This document shows, piece by piece, positions 29,226 through 37,164 of a stretch of 64,000 nucleotides of DNA. The stretch comes from Glycomyces niveus. GTDB lineage: Bacteria; Actinomycetota; Actinomycetes; Mycobacteriales; Micromonosporaceae. The position numbers were made by a program, and so were the translations under genes. The stretch lies in contig NZ_JAGFNP010000010.1 of the NCBI RefSeq assembly GCF_017592475.1, forward strand, positions 1 to 64,000, given 5' to 3'. Within the stretch, counting starts at the first letter, position 1. Every line of letters starts with the position of its first letter. The notes beneath the pieces are model-generated. The model saw only the letters and a program-made list of their open reading frames with translations, made no database searches and was not told the origin of the DNA.

Positions 29226-29266
29226 ATTCAAGCGCGGCATCTCTCGTAAGTCAAGCACCTGACTTA
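29226..29266 (-). promoter_or_regulatory. Promoter and TetR-type operator of the P450 operon
   Basis: On the minus strand TTGACT (29254-29249) and TTGAAT (29231-29226) are 17 bases apart. TAAGTCA (29247-29253) and TGACTTA (29260-29266) are perfect arms of a 20-bp palindrome over the -35 box. It is the natural site for the TetR protein encoded in the operon. Confidence 0.6.
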
Positions 29267-29308
29267 AAATAGAGCGCACGGGAGTTCCTTTGACGTGGGT
29301 CACATCGG

Positions 29309-29369
29309 TTGACAGATATACCCCCTGGGGGTAAGAATACGGGCTATGGAGATACCCTAAGGGGGTATC
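29309..29369 (+). promoter_or_regulatory. Copper-operon promoter with two CsoR-like boxes
   Basis: TTGACA (29309-29314) and TAAGAA (29332-29337) are 17 bases apart. TACCCCCTGGGGGTA (29319-29333) fills the spacer, and a second box, GATACCC with GGGTATC (29351-29369), lies just downstream. Such GGGTAT-type palindromes are bound by CsoR-family repressors, which leave DNA when they bind Cu(I). No CsoR gene is in the window. Confidence 0.7.
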
Positions 29370-29389
29370 ATCGGAGCGGGAGGAACGCT

Positions 29390-30388
29390 ATGAACACCGG
29401 AACACGCCTCGGCCTCTACGGCGGCGGTCTCGCGGTGCTGTTCGCAGCCGCATTCGGGACGGCCGCCGCGGTCGTCCCCGACGACGCCGCCGACGACTGG
29501 AACGAGCAGGCCGGCCACGACGGCGGCCACGGCGAGACCGAAGACGAAGGCCACGGAGGGCACGGCGGCGCCCAGCCCGTGCGCGGCCTCGCGATCGAGC
29601 AGGACGGCTACATCCTCGGCGAGATCGCCGCCCCGGCCGCGACCGGCACTCCCGGCGAACTCGCCTTCCAGATCAGCGACCCCGCGGGCGCGCCCCTCAC
29701 CGAGTACACCGAGTCCCACGAGAAGGACCTGCACCTCATCGTGGTCCGCACCGACGGCACCCACTTCCGCCACGTGCACCCCGAACTCGCCGCCGACGGC
29801 ACCTGGTCCCTCCCCTGGACCTGGGACGCCGCGGGCACCTACCGCGTCTACGCCGACTTCGTCCCCGGCGCCGCCGCCGACCTCGACGTGACCCTCACCC
29901 GCACCATCGAGGTCGCGGGCGACTTCGGCCCCGAGATCCCGGTCGAGCCGAGGCTGACGACCGAGGTCGACGGGTACACCGTGACCCTGAACGGCGACAT
30001 CACCGCGGGCGCCTCCGCCGAGGTCACGGCCGAAGTGACACGCGACGGCGAGCCGGTGACCGCCATCGAGCCGTACCTGGGCGCGTTCGGTCACCTTGTG
30101 GCCCTTCGCGAAGGCGACCTCGCCTACCTCCACGTCCACCCCGAGGGCGAGGAACCGCAGGCGGGCGACCTGAGCGGCCCCACCGTCGCGTTCGCCACCG
30201 AGGTGCCCACCGCGGGTCGGTACTACCTGTACTTCGACTTCCAGGTCGAAGGCCGAGTCCACAGCGCCGCCTTCGTAGTGGACACCGCCGGCGAGACTCC
30301 GGACGCCGTCCCGACGGAACCCGCCGAGGACGATGCAGCCCCCACCGAACCCGAATCCACCCACGAAGACGACGGCCACGGCCACTGA
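29390..30388 (+). CDS. Secreted or anchored His-rich protein of the copper operon
   Basis: The 332-residue protein has one N-terminal hydrophobic segment (LGLYGGGLAVLFAAAFGTAAAVV) that serves as signal or anchor. It is followed by a His/Asp/Glu/Gly-rich patch (about residues 40-65, with HDGGHGETEDEGHGGHGG). Two Ig-like or YtkA-like repeats follow, each with a FRHVHPE or YLHVHPEG motif, and a His-containing tail ends DGHGH. These residues suit copper binding outside the membrane. The start is the ATG after GGGAGGA. It lies 28 bp before the copper ATPase gene under the same metal-responsive promoter. A role as periplasmic copper chaperone or sink is inferred. Confidence 0.78.
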   Translation: MNTGTRLGLYGGGLAVLFAAAFGTAAAVVPDDAADDWNEQAGHDGGHGETEDEGHGGHGGAQPVRGLAIEQDGYILGEIAAPAATGTPGELAFQISDPAGAPLTEYTESHEKDLHLIVVRTDGTHFRHVHPELAADGTWSLPWTWDAAGTYRVYADFVPGAAADLDVTLTRTIEVAGDFGPEIPVEPRLTTEVDGYTVTLNGDITAGASAEVTAEVTRDGEPVTAIEPYLGAFGHLVALREGDLAYLHVHPEGEEPQAGDLSGPTVAFATEVPTAGRYYLYFDFQVEGRVHSAAFVVDTAGETPDAVPTEPAEDDAAPTEPESTHEDDGHGH

Positions 30389-30416
30389 GCCCCCGACCGA
30401 GAGAGGAAGGACGACC

Positions 30417-32678
30417 ATGAGCACCGCTCTGCCCCCCGGGCCGATCGACCGCATCGAACTCGAGATCGGCGGCATGACCTGCGCCTCCTGCGCGATGCGG
30501 ATCGAGAAGAAGCTCAATAAGGTCGAGGGCGTCACCGCCACCGTCAACTACGCCACCGAGAAGGCCCGCATCGAAGCCCCCGCAGGCATCGACCCGGCCG
30601 AGCTCATCGCCGTGGTCGAGAAGACCGGCTACACCGCCGCCCTCCCCCTGCCCCCCGAACCCGAGACGACCGAAGCGGACGACGACGAGCGCCCCGACCC
30701 CGAACTGGACTCGCTGCGCCAGCGACTCATCGGCTCGATCGTCCTCTCGGTCCCGGTCATCGCCATGTCGATGATCCCGGCCCTCCAGTTCGACTTCTGG
30801 CAGTGGGCGTCGCTGGCGCTCGCCTGGCCCGTCATCATCTGGGCGGCGTGGCCGTTCCACAAGGCCGCGTGGACGAACCTGCGCCACGGTGCGGCCACTA
30901 TGGACACCCTGGTCTCGGTCGGGACGCTGGCCGCGTTCGCGTGGTCGCTGTACGCCCTGTTCTTCGGCACCGCCGGGACCCCGGGCATGACCCACCCGTT
31001 CGAGCTCACCGTCGAACCGAGCGACGGGGCCGCGAACATCTACCTCGAGGTCGCGGCCGGGGTCACCATGTTCATCCTCGCGGGCCGCTACTTCGAGAAG
31101 CGCTCGAAGCGCCGGGCCGGCGCGGCCCTGCGGGCGCTGCTTCACATGGGCGCCAAGGACGTCGCCGTGCTCCGCGACGGCGTCGAGACCCGCGTCCCGA
31201 TCAAGGACCTCGCCGTCGGCGACGAGTTCGTGGTCCGCCCGGGCGAGAAGATCGCCACCGACGGCGTGATCGTCTCCGGCACCTCCGCCGTGGACGCCTC
31301 GATGCTCACGGGCGAATCGGTGCCCGTCGAGGTCGGCGCGGGCGACGCGGTCACCGGCGCCACGGTCAACGCGGGCGGACGCCTCGTCGTGCGCGCCACC
31401 GCGATCGGCTCGGACACGCAGCTCGCGCAGATGGCGAAGCTCGTCGAGGACGCCCAGTCCGGGAAGGCCGAGGTGCAGCGCCTGGCCGACAAGGTCTCGG
31501 GGATCTTCGTCCCGATCGTCATCGCCATCGCGGTCGCCACCCTGGCCTTCTGGCTCGGCGCGGGCTACCCGACGGCGGCCGCGTTCACCGCCGCGGTCGC
31601 GGTCCTGATCATCGCCTGCCCTTGCGCTCTCGGCCTGGCGACCCCGACCGCGCTGCTGGTCGGCACCGGCCGCGGCGCGCAGATGGGCGTGCTCATCAAG
31701 GGCCCCGAGGTGCTGGAGTCGACCCGCAAGGTCGACACGATCGTGCTCGACAAGACCGGCACGGTGACCACCGGCAAGATGACCCTGGTCGACGCCCTCC
31801 CCGAGGAAGGCGCCGACCGGGCCGAACTGCTCCGCCTCGCGGGAGCGCTCGAACACGCCTCGGAACACCCGGTGGCACAGGCGATCGCGAAGGCCGCGGC
31901 CGCCGAAGGCCGGCTCCCAGCCGTCGAGGACTTCAAGAACATCGAAGGCAAAGGCGTGCAGGGCATCGTCGAAGGCCACCTCACCGTGGTCGGCCGCGAA
32001 TCGCTCCTCGCCGACTGGACCCTCGAACTGAGTCCCGAACTCGCCGAGGCGAAGGCGGAGGCCGAACGCGAGGGCAAGACCGCCGTCGCGGTCGGCTGGG
32101 ACGGCGAGGCCCGCGGCGTCCTCATCGTCGCGGACACCGTGAAGCCCACCAGCGCCGAAGCGATCACCCAGTTCAAGGCCCTCGGCCTCACCCCGGTCCT
32201 GCTCACCGGCGACAACAAGGCCGTCGCCGAGCGCATCGCCGCCGAGGTCGGGATCGACGAGGTCATCGCCGAAGTCCTACCCGCCGACAAGGTCGACCAG
32301 GTCGCCCGGCTCCAGGCCGAGGGCCGAGTCGTCGCCATGGTCGGCGACGGCGTCAACGACGCCGCCGCCCTCGCCAAGGCCGACCTCGGCCTGGCGATGG
32401 GCACCGGCACCGACGTCGCCATCGAGGCCGCCGACCTGACCCTGGTCCGCGGCGACCTCCGGGCCGCGGCGGACGCGATCCGCTTGTCTCGCAAGACGCT
32501 CGGCACGATCAAGGGCAACCTGTTCTGGGCCTTCGCCTACAACGTCGCGGCGATCCCGCTCGCGGCCCTGGGCCTGCTCAACCCGATGCTGGCCGGCGCC
32601 GCGATGGCGTTCTCGAGCGTCTTCGTGGTCGGCAACAGCCTGCGCCTGCGAAGCTTCAAGAGCGGCGCCACCGACTGA
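30417..32678 (+). CDS. copA: Copper-exporting P1B-type ATPase
   Basis: The 753-residue pump has an N-terminal heavy-metal-associated domain (GMTCASC, Cys 22 and 25), the transmembrane metal site CPC at about 401-403, the phosphorylation motif DKTGT (Asp 445), the HP signature in ASEHPVAQA, and GDGVNDAAAL near 642. These residues define a Cu(I)-exporting P1B-1 ATPase in the inner membrane. The ribosome binding site is AGAGGAAGG. It is the second gene of the copper operon, and the promoter boxes fit CsoR control. A strong terminator follows. Confidence 0.93.
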   Translation: MSTALPPGPIDRIELEIGGMTCASCAMRIEKKLNKVEGVTATVNYATEKARIEAPAGIDPAELIAVVEKTGYTAALPLPPEPETTEADDDERPDPELDSLRQRLIGSIVLSVPVIAMSMIPALQFDFWQWASLALAWPVIIWAAWPFHKAAWTNLRHGAATMDTLVSVGTLAAFAWSLYALFFGTAGTPGMTHPFELTVEPSDGAANIYLEVAAGVTMFILAGRYFEKRSKRRAGAALRALLHMGAKDVAVLRDGVETRVPIKDLAVGDEFVVRPGEKIATDGVIVSGTSAVDASMLTGESVPVEVGAGDAVTGATVNAGGRLVVRATAIGSDTQLAQMAKLVEDAQSGKAEVQRLADKVSGIFVPIVIAIAVATLAFWLGAGYPTAAAFTAAVAVLIIACPCALGLATPTALLVGTGRGAQMGVLIKGPEVLESTRKVDTIVLDKTGTVTTGKMTLVDALPEEGADRAELLRLAGALEHASEHPVAQAIAKAAAAEGRLPAVEDFKNIEGKGVQGIVEGHLTVVGRESLLADWTLELSPELAEAKAEAEREGKTAVAVGWDGEARGVLIVADTVKPTSAEAITQFKALGLTPVLLTGDNKAVAERIAAEVGIDEVIAEVLPADKVDQVARLQAEGRVVAMVGDGVNDAAALAKADLGLAMGTGTDVAIEAADLTLVRGDLRAAADAIRLSRKTLGTIKGNLFWAFAYNVAAIPLAALGLLNPMLAGAAMAFSSVFVVGNSLRLRSFKSGATD

Positions 32679-32682
32679 CGCC

Positions 32683-32719
32683 CCGAAGGGCGGGCCGCAT
32701 CGCGCGGCCCGCCCTTCGG
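32683..32719. terminator. Bidirectional terminator after copA
   Basis: A perfect 16-bp stem (CCGAAGGGCGGGCCGC and its complement) with a 5-base loop separates the converging copA and hydrolase genes. Confidence 0.85.
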
Positions 32720-32729
32720 TATGTGTGCG

Positions 32730-33572
32730 TCAGCTCTGGACGAACTTGAGCAGGGCCTCGTTGACCTCTTCCGCGTGGGTCCACAGGAGACCGTGCGGAG
32801 CGCCTTCGACCTCGACGTAGTCGGCTTCGGGGAAGGCCTCGTGGAAGGGGCGGCCGGTCGAGTCGATCGGGAGGATGTTGTCGGCGGTGCCGTGGAGGAT
32901 CAGGGAGGGCTTCCCGGCGGCGCGCACGGCGGCCACATCCTCGCGGAAGTCCTCGATCCAGGCCGGGACCACCGCGTAAGCGGCGACCGGCGCCGAGGTC
33001 GTGGCGGTGTTCCAGTTGGCGGTCACGACCTCCTGGCTGATGCGCTTGCCGAGCGTCTCGTCCAGGTTGTAGAAGTCCTTGTAGAACTGGGTGAACCAGG
33101 CGTAGCGGTCGCTCCGCGCGGCGTCGGCGATGCCGTCGAAGACCTCCTGCGGGACGCCGGTCGGGTTGTCGTCGCGCTCGACGAGGAACGGCTCCAGCGA
33201 AGCGAGGAACGCCAGCTTGGCGATGCGCCCGTGGCCGTAGTTCTTGATGTAGCGGGCGAGTTCGCCGGTGCCCATCGAGAAGCCGACGAGGATGACGTCG
33301 CGCAGGTCGAGGGTTTCGAGGACCGCGTTCAGGTCCGCGGCGAAGGTGTCGTAGTCGTAGCCGGTGCCGACCTTGCTCGACTGGCCGAAGCCGCGGCGGT
33401 CGTAGGTGATGACGCGGTAGCCGGCGGGGAGGAGTTCGCGGGTCTGCTTCTCCCAGCTGTGGCCGTTGAGCGGGTAGCCGTGGATCAGCACGACGGGCTG
33501 GCCTTCGCCCTGGTCCTCGTAGTAGAGCTCGATCGGGCTGGTGTTCTCGTTGCCGACGGTGATGGTGGCCAT
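32730..33572 (-). CDS. Alpha/beta hydrolase (chloroperoxidase-like)
   Basis: The 280-residue protein has the alpha/beta-hydrolase signatures VVLIHGYPLNGHSW (oxyanion hole), ITYDRRGFGQSS, the nucleophile elbow LVGFSMGTGE, SLILHGTADNILP (acid) and GAPHGLLWTH (His). This is the pattern of cofactor-free non-heme chloroperoxidases and related esterases. It is divergent from a TetR gene, with two perfect operator copies in the gap, one of them 23 bp before its start. Regulation by that repressor is therefore likely. Esterase or perhydrolase activity on an unknown substrate is expected. Confidence 0.9.
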   Translation of the reverse strand: MATITVGNENTSPIELYYEDQGEGQPVVLIHGYPLNGHSWEKQTRELLPAGYRVITYDRRGFGQSSKVGTGYDYDTFAADLNAVLETLDLRDVILVGFSMGTGELARYIKNYGHGRIAKLAFLASLEPFLVERDDNPTGVPQEVFDGIADAARSDRYAWFTQFYKDFYNLDETLGKRISQEVVTANWNTATTSAPVAAYAVVPAWIEDFREDVAAVRAAGKPSLILHGTADNILPIDSTGRPFHEAFPEADYVEVEGAPHGLLWTHAEEVNEALLKFVQS

Positions 33573-33594
33573 TTTTCTTTCCCCTCTCGAAGTG

Positions 33595-33610
33595 GAGAAC
33601 GATCGTTCTC
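33595..33610. promoter_or_regulatory. TetR operator, copy 1
   Basis: A perfect 16-bp palindrome, GAGAACGATCGTTCTC, near the hydrolase start. An identical copy lies 36 bp further on. Confidence 0.75.
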
Positions 33611-33630
33611 CGCTTATGCAGACTACGATA

Positions 33631-33646
33631 GAGAACGATCGTTCTC
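33631..33646. promoter_or_regulatory. TetR operator, copy 2
   Basis: The second identical GAGAACGATCGTTCTC, near the TetR start. Two sites in a 92-bp divergent gap suggest joint repression of both genes. Confidence 0.75.
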
Positions 33647-33664
33647 AACGCAAGGGGCAAGACT

Positions 33665-34231
33665 ATGACTCAGGACACGGACGCTCGCGAGAGGCTCGTC
33701 GAGGCCGCTGACCGGCTTTTCTACGCCCGCGGCGTGCAAGCAGTGGGGATGGACGCGGTCCGCGCCGAGGCCGGGGTCTCGCTCAAGAAGATCTACGCGC
33801 TGTTCCCGTCGAAGGACGACCTCATCGTGGCCGTGCTGCGACACCGCCGCGAGCAGTGGAACGCCGGCATCGCCGCGAGCGCCGAGAAGGCTGCGACCGC
33901 CCGCGAGAAGCTGCTGTCGGTCTTCGACTTCCTCGACGCCTGGTTCCGCGAACCCGACTTCCACGGCTGCGCGTTCATCAACGTCTTCGGCGAGCTGAGC
34001 GCCGGATCGGAAGGCGTCACCCAGACCGTGCGGGAGCAGAAGGAGGCGTTCCAGCTGTACGTGGCCGACCTGGTCCGGGACGCCGGCGCGCCCGCCGAGG
34101 TCGCCCCGCAGATCGCGATCCTGATCGAGGGCGCGCAGACCACCGCCGCCATCGCGAGGTCCCCCGAAGCCGCCGCCCAGGCGAAGGCCGCCGCGATCAC
34201 CCTCCTCGACGCCGCTGGGTCAGCCGCCTAG
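33665..34231 (+). CDS. TetR-family regulator
   Basis: The 188-residue protein has the TetR DNA-binding segment (RLVEAADRLFYARGVQAVGM, then EAGVSLKKIYALFPSKDDLI) and a C-terminal domain resembling the TetR_C group of AcrR/QacR-like repressors (DAWFREPDFHGCAFINVFGE). A Cys sits in that motif, as in several redox- or electrophile-sensing relatives. It probably controls itself and the divergent hydrolase through twin GAGAACGATCGTTCTC sites. The ribosome binding site is AAGGGGC. Confidence 0.9.
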   Translation: MTQDTDARERLVEAADRLFYARGVQAVGMDAVRAEAGVSLKKIYALFPSKDDLIVAVLRHRREQWNAGIAASAEKAATAREKLLSVFDFLDAWFREPDFHGCAFINVFGELSAGSEGVTQTVREQKEAFQLYVADLVRDAGAPAEVAPQIAILIEGAQTTAAIARSPEAAAQAKAAAITLLDAAGSAA

Positions 34232-34321
34232 GAGGTGCCGCACCGCGAACGGCCGCCGCGGGCCCTGACGGCGGGCCTGACGTGATCCGGCCGGGCCTGC
34301 CGGTCCCACTCGAACGCCTGG

Positions 34322-35056
34322 TCAGTCGGCGAGTCGAGCCGGGTCGAGGTAGACGCTCAGCTGGGTTCCCAACTCGCGGAAGCCGAGGGCTTGCGCGACT
34401 CGACGGGAGGCAGGAGGCCTTGCGCGCCACTGCGGCAGCAGGCCGTCGGCGAGGGCGCGGTCCACCGCGGCCGAGGCCACCCGTTGCGCCAACCCGCGGC
34501 CTCTCGCGGCCGTATCGGTCAGCACGCACAGGTGCGCGGTCCCGCCGGGCCACCTCTCGTAGCCTGCCGCGGCAACGACTTTCGCACTTTCGCGCGCCAC
34601 GAAGACCGGGGCGGTGAGCTCGCCGATCCCGCTCTCCTCCGCGTCCTCCTGGCTCACCGAAGCCAAGAGCGCCAGCAGATCCGGATGTCCGGGATTGAGC
34701 CGTTCGGTCACCGTGCCGGACGCGGCGGGGAGGAAGGCGTCCGGTGAGACGTAGGCGAGGTTCGCCGGGCCCAGCACTTCCTTCACCGGCAGCATCGCCC
34801 GCAGGGCATCGGGGTCGGTGAGCGCGTCGGGCGAAGCGTGCTGGACTGCATGGACCACCGGCTCGACCATCGCTCCGCTCGGGACGGTCACGATCGCCGA
34901 TCCGCCCACTGCCACGATTCCGGCCCATGACGCCGGGCACAGCTGTGAATCCGGGGAGGCGACCACGCTCGTGCCGTTGCGGGTGAAGGCGACCGGCGCG
35001 ACCGCGAGGGAAGCCCATAGCGACTGCGCCCGCGCCAGCAAAGGATCAGGGACCAT
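34322..35056 (-). CDS. GNAT-like N-acetyltransferase
   Basis: The 244-residue protein shows a GNAT acetyl-CoA fold in its second half: APVFVARESAKVVAAAGYERW, then AHLCVLTDTAARGRGLAQRV, where RGRGLA is the acetyl-CoA pyrophosphate loop, and a final ALGFREL. The N-terminal 110 residues form the less conserved part found in the GCN5-related two-domain group. The substrate is unknown. The gene stands alone, with the start chosen at the ATG after CGGAG. Confidence 0.75.
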   Translation of the reverse strand: MVPDPLLARAQSLWASLAVAPVAFTRNGTSVVASPDSQLCPASWAGIVAVGGSAIVTVPSGAMVEPVVHAVQHASPDALTDPDALRAMLPVKEVLGPANLAYVSPDAFLPAASGTVTERLNPGHPDLLALLASVSQEDAEESGIGELTAPVFVARESAKVVAAAGYERWPGGTAHLCVLTDTAARGRGLAQRVASAAVDRALADGLLPQWRARPPASRRVAQALGFRELGTQLSVYLDPARLAD

Positions 35057-35178
35057 GCTCCGATCCTGCCATCCGCCCGAAACGAATTTCGTCGCTGATA
35101 TTCGGACTGCTCGGCCGAAACGGGTCGGCGACGTGTCAGCGGCGCCGATCGAAGCTCGGTGGCGAGTTCGACCGCTGG

Positions 35179-35865
35179 TCAGGTGACGAGGGCGGCCGCC
35201 AGCGATTCGAGGCCGTCGAAGTGTCCGTCGAAGGTGTCGCTCGGGGCGGGCGGGTCGCCCACTGACCTGCCGATGTAGGCCGTGCGCATCCCGACCGCTT
35301 GGGCGCCACGGAGATCCCACGCGTGCGCCGCGACCATGAGCACGCGCTCGGGCGCGCAGGCGGCGGCGTCGAGGGCCAAGCGGTAGACCGCCGGGTCGGG
35401 TTTGTAGGTGGCGGCGGATTCGGCCGAGAGCGCTTGGTGCCAGCGCAGGCCCGCGAAAGCGTTGAGCCGCAGGAGGGCGGCGCGGCTGGCGTTGGACAGG
35501 CCGATCACCGGGAAGTGCCACGAGAGTCGTTCGAGCCCTGCGACCGAGTCCTCCCAGGGGGCCAGGCGCTGCTCGGCCTTCGCCAGGTGCGCGATAGTCG
35601 CCGGGTCTTCGATGCCCACGCGCGCCGCGACCGCCAGTGCCGCTTCGGCATCGAGGAGCTGGGAATCGGCGTATTCGCGTTCGCCTTTGACGATGCGGGC
35701 CTGCTCCCTCTCCACGTGTCCGAGCCAGAGGTCGACCAGTGCCTGGGCGTCGGCTTCGGTGTCGGGCGCGGCCTCTCTGATGGCGGCGGCCAAGCCGCCC
35801 GGTTCGTCGACCAGTGTGCCCAGCACATCGAAGACGATTACGTCGATATCGCGGATCCCGGTCAT
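35179..35865 (-). CDS. HAD-superfamily hydrolase, type II haloacid dehalogenase
   Basis: The 228-residue protein carries the HAD motifs: VIVFDVLGTLVDE (nucleophile Asp), IGLSNASRAALL (motif II Ser/Asn), YKPDPAVYRLALD (motif III Lys) and MVAAHAWDLRGAQAVGM, the last typical of 2-haloacid dehalogenases and their phosphatase-like relatives. Length and order fit that subgroup. The start at 35865 follows GGGGGA; a longer form to 35922 would add an untypical N-terminus. The true substrate may be a phosphate ester rather than a haloacid. Confidence 0.87.
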   Translation of the reverse strand: MTGIRDIDVIVFDVLGTLVDEPGGLAAAIREAAPDTEADAQALVDLWLGHVEREQARIVKGEREYADSQLLDAEAALAVAARVGIEDPATIAHLAKAEQRLAPWEDSVAGLERLSWHFPVIGLSNASRAALLRLNAFAGLRWHQALSAESAATYKPDPAVYRLALDAAACAPERVLMVAAHAWDLRGAQAVGMRTAYIGRSVGDPPAPSDTFDGHFDGLESLAAALVT

Positions 35866-36028
35866 GTGCGTCCCCCATCCGTTGGCACGGCCGATCCTGC
35901 CAAACGCGAATGCTCGGGTCAACCGGGTGGAGCGTCACGCGGTGATGAAAAACCCGGTTCGGCAGTCTCGGTCGGCCGAGGCGGTGAGGATGAACTCGCC
36001 GGTACTTCACGTTCAAAGGAGCAGCACT

Positions 36029-36427
36029 ATGACCGATGCGACCGCAGCCGTCGCCCAGCAGTACGTCGACGCCATGGGCTCCGGCGAGCCCGCCCAGCTG
36101 GCCGCACTGTTCGCGGACGACCTCGTCTGGCATCAGCCGGGCGCGAACCAGTTCTCCGGCGACAAGCGCGGCGGCGCGGAGGTCGGGGAGATGGTGGGGG
36201 CGATGATGGCGTTCAGCAACGGCACCTTCGCGCTCGCGGCGAGCGGCGCGCCGATGATCAACGGCGACCTGGCCGCCGTCCCGATCCGCTTCTCCGGCAA
36301 GCGGGACGGGGCCGAGATGGCCATGGAAGGCATCGACCTGCTGCGCGTCGTGGACGGGAAGGTCGCCGAGGTGTGGCTGTTCTCGGCCGACCAGACCGCG
36401 GAGGACGCGTTCTGGGGCCAGGGCTGA
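36029..36427 (+). CDS. SnoaL-like / NTF2-fold protein
   Basis: The 132-residue protein has the cone-shaped NTF2 fold signature: VAQQYVDAMGSGEPAQLAAL, then FADDLVWHQPGANQFSGDKR and a final VDGKVAEVWLFSADQ. Members include SnoaL cyclases and many stress or ester-related proteins of unknown role. The start follows AAAGGAG. It is a single gene upstream of the region with two DnaA boxes. Confidence 0.85.
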   Translation: MTDATAAVAQQYVDAMGSGEPAQLAALFADDLVWHQPGANQFSGDKRGGAEVGEMVGAMMAFSNGTFALAASGAPMINGDLAAVPIRFSGKRDGAEMAMEGIDLLRVVDGKVAEVWLFSADQTAEDAFWGQG

Positions 36428-36771
36428 TCCCCCCACGCCACCGCGACGCACCATCGGCAAGATCGTCCTCACGACCACCGAATAGAAAAGCGAACCGACC
36501 TCAACAAGTTATCCACAGTCATGCGAACAGGCAAAATGTCAATCACTCGCGATACTGGCCCGGAGTTATCCACAGGGAAAAAAGTTGTCTTGAGTGTGTT
36601 GACTTTCTGTGGGAGGCTGGCTTCAGTTTTGGTGTAGGTCGGCGGTAGGTAGGGGTACCGCGGTCCGCCGGAAGATCGGAGGCGCGGGATGGCTCCCGCG
36701 CCGACGGCACCTGCATCAGACGGCCGCGGCAGCGAGGCGGCGGTCGGCCCTAGCCAGGCCGACCGCCCCCG
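36428..36771. other. Intergenic region with two DnaA boxes
   Basis: No supported gene; the 77-residue open frame across 36609-36842 is Arg-rich and overlaps cutA. Two identical TTATCCACA sites at 36509-36517 and 36566-36574 face the same way, 57 bp apart, in an AT-richer patch of about 140 bp. These are perfect 9-mers of the box used at oriC. Confidence 0.8.
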
Positions 36772-37107
36772 CTACGACGTTTCGTCCGGGTCCTTGGTCG
36801 ATTCCACGACCCAGGCCCGGTAATCCGGATTGGCTTGAGTGACGAGGGTGGCGAGCACACACGGCACGTCGTACGGGTGCTCGAGGCGGACGGTCCGGAT
36901 GATCTCGGGGACCAGCGACTGGCGGGTGTGCAGCATGACCCGGGCCTCGGGTTCGTCGTGCATCCGCCCCTCCCACCGGTAGATCGAGCGGATCTCGGCG
37001 ACCTGCTGCCCGCAGGCGGCCAGGCGCTCCTCGACGAGTTTCCGCGTGAACTCGCGGAGCCAGCCCGCGTCGGGGCCGGTGATCACTACCTCACAGATCG
37101 CGTGCAC
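36772..37107 (-). CDS. cutA: CutA1-type divalent-cation tolerance protein
   Basis: This is the trimeric CutA fold: EVVITGPDAGWLREFTRKLVEERLAACGQ near the N-terminus, IYRWEGRMHDEPEARVMLHT in the middle and HPYDVPCVLAT with NPDYRAWV at the end. The family is linked to copper tolerance, though the biochemical role is unclear. Start: a GTG at 37107 is spaced correctly from GAGAGG, while an ATG at 37116 directly abuts it and would add three residues. It is divergent from rarA with a short gap. Confidence 0.92.
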   Translation of the reverse strand: MHAICEVVITGPDAGWLREFTRKLVEERLAACGQQVAEIRSIYRWEGRMHDEPEARVMLHTRQSLVPEIIRTVRLEHPYDVPCVLATLVTQANPDYRAWVVESTKDPDETS

Positions 37108-37164
37108 AGACGGCATCCTCTCACGTTCGCCCCCAATGTCACACCTCCGCGATACGGTCGAGTC

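Noticed and set aside
36609..36842. 77-codon open frame near the DnaA boxes
   Set aside because: Arg/Pro-rich, no ribosome binding site, overlaps cutA on the other strand.
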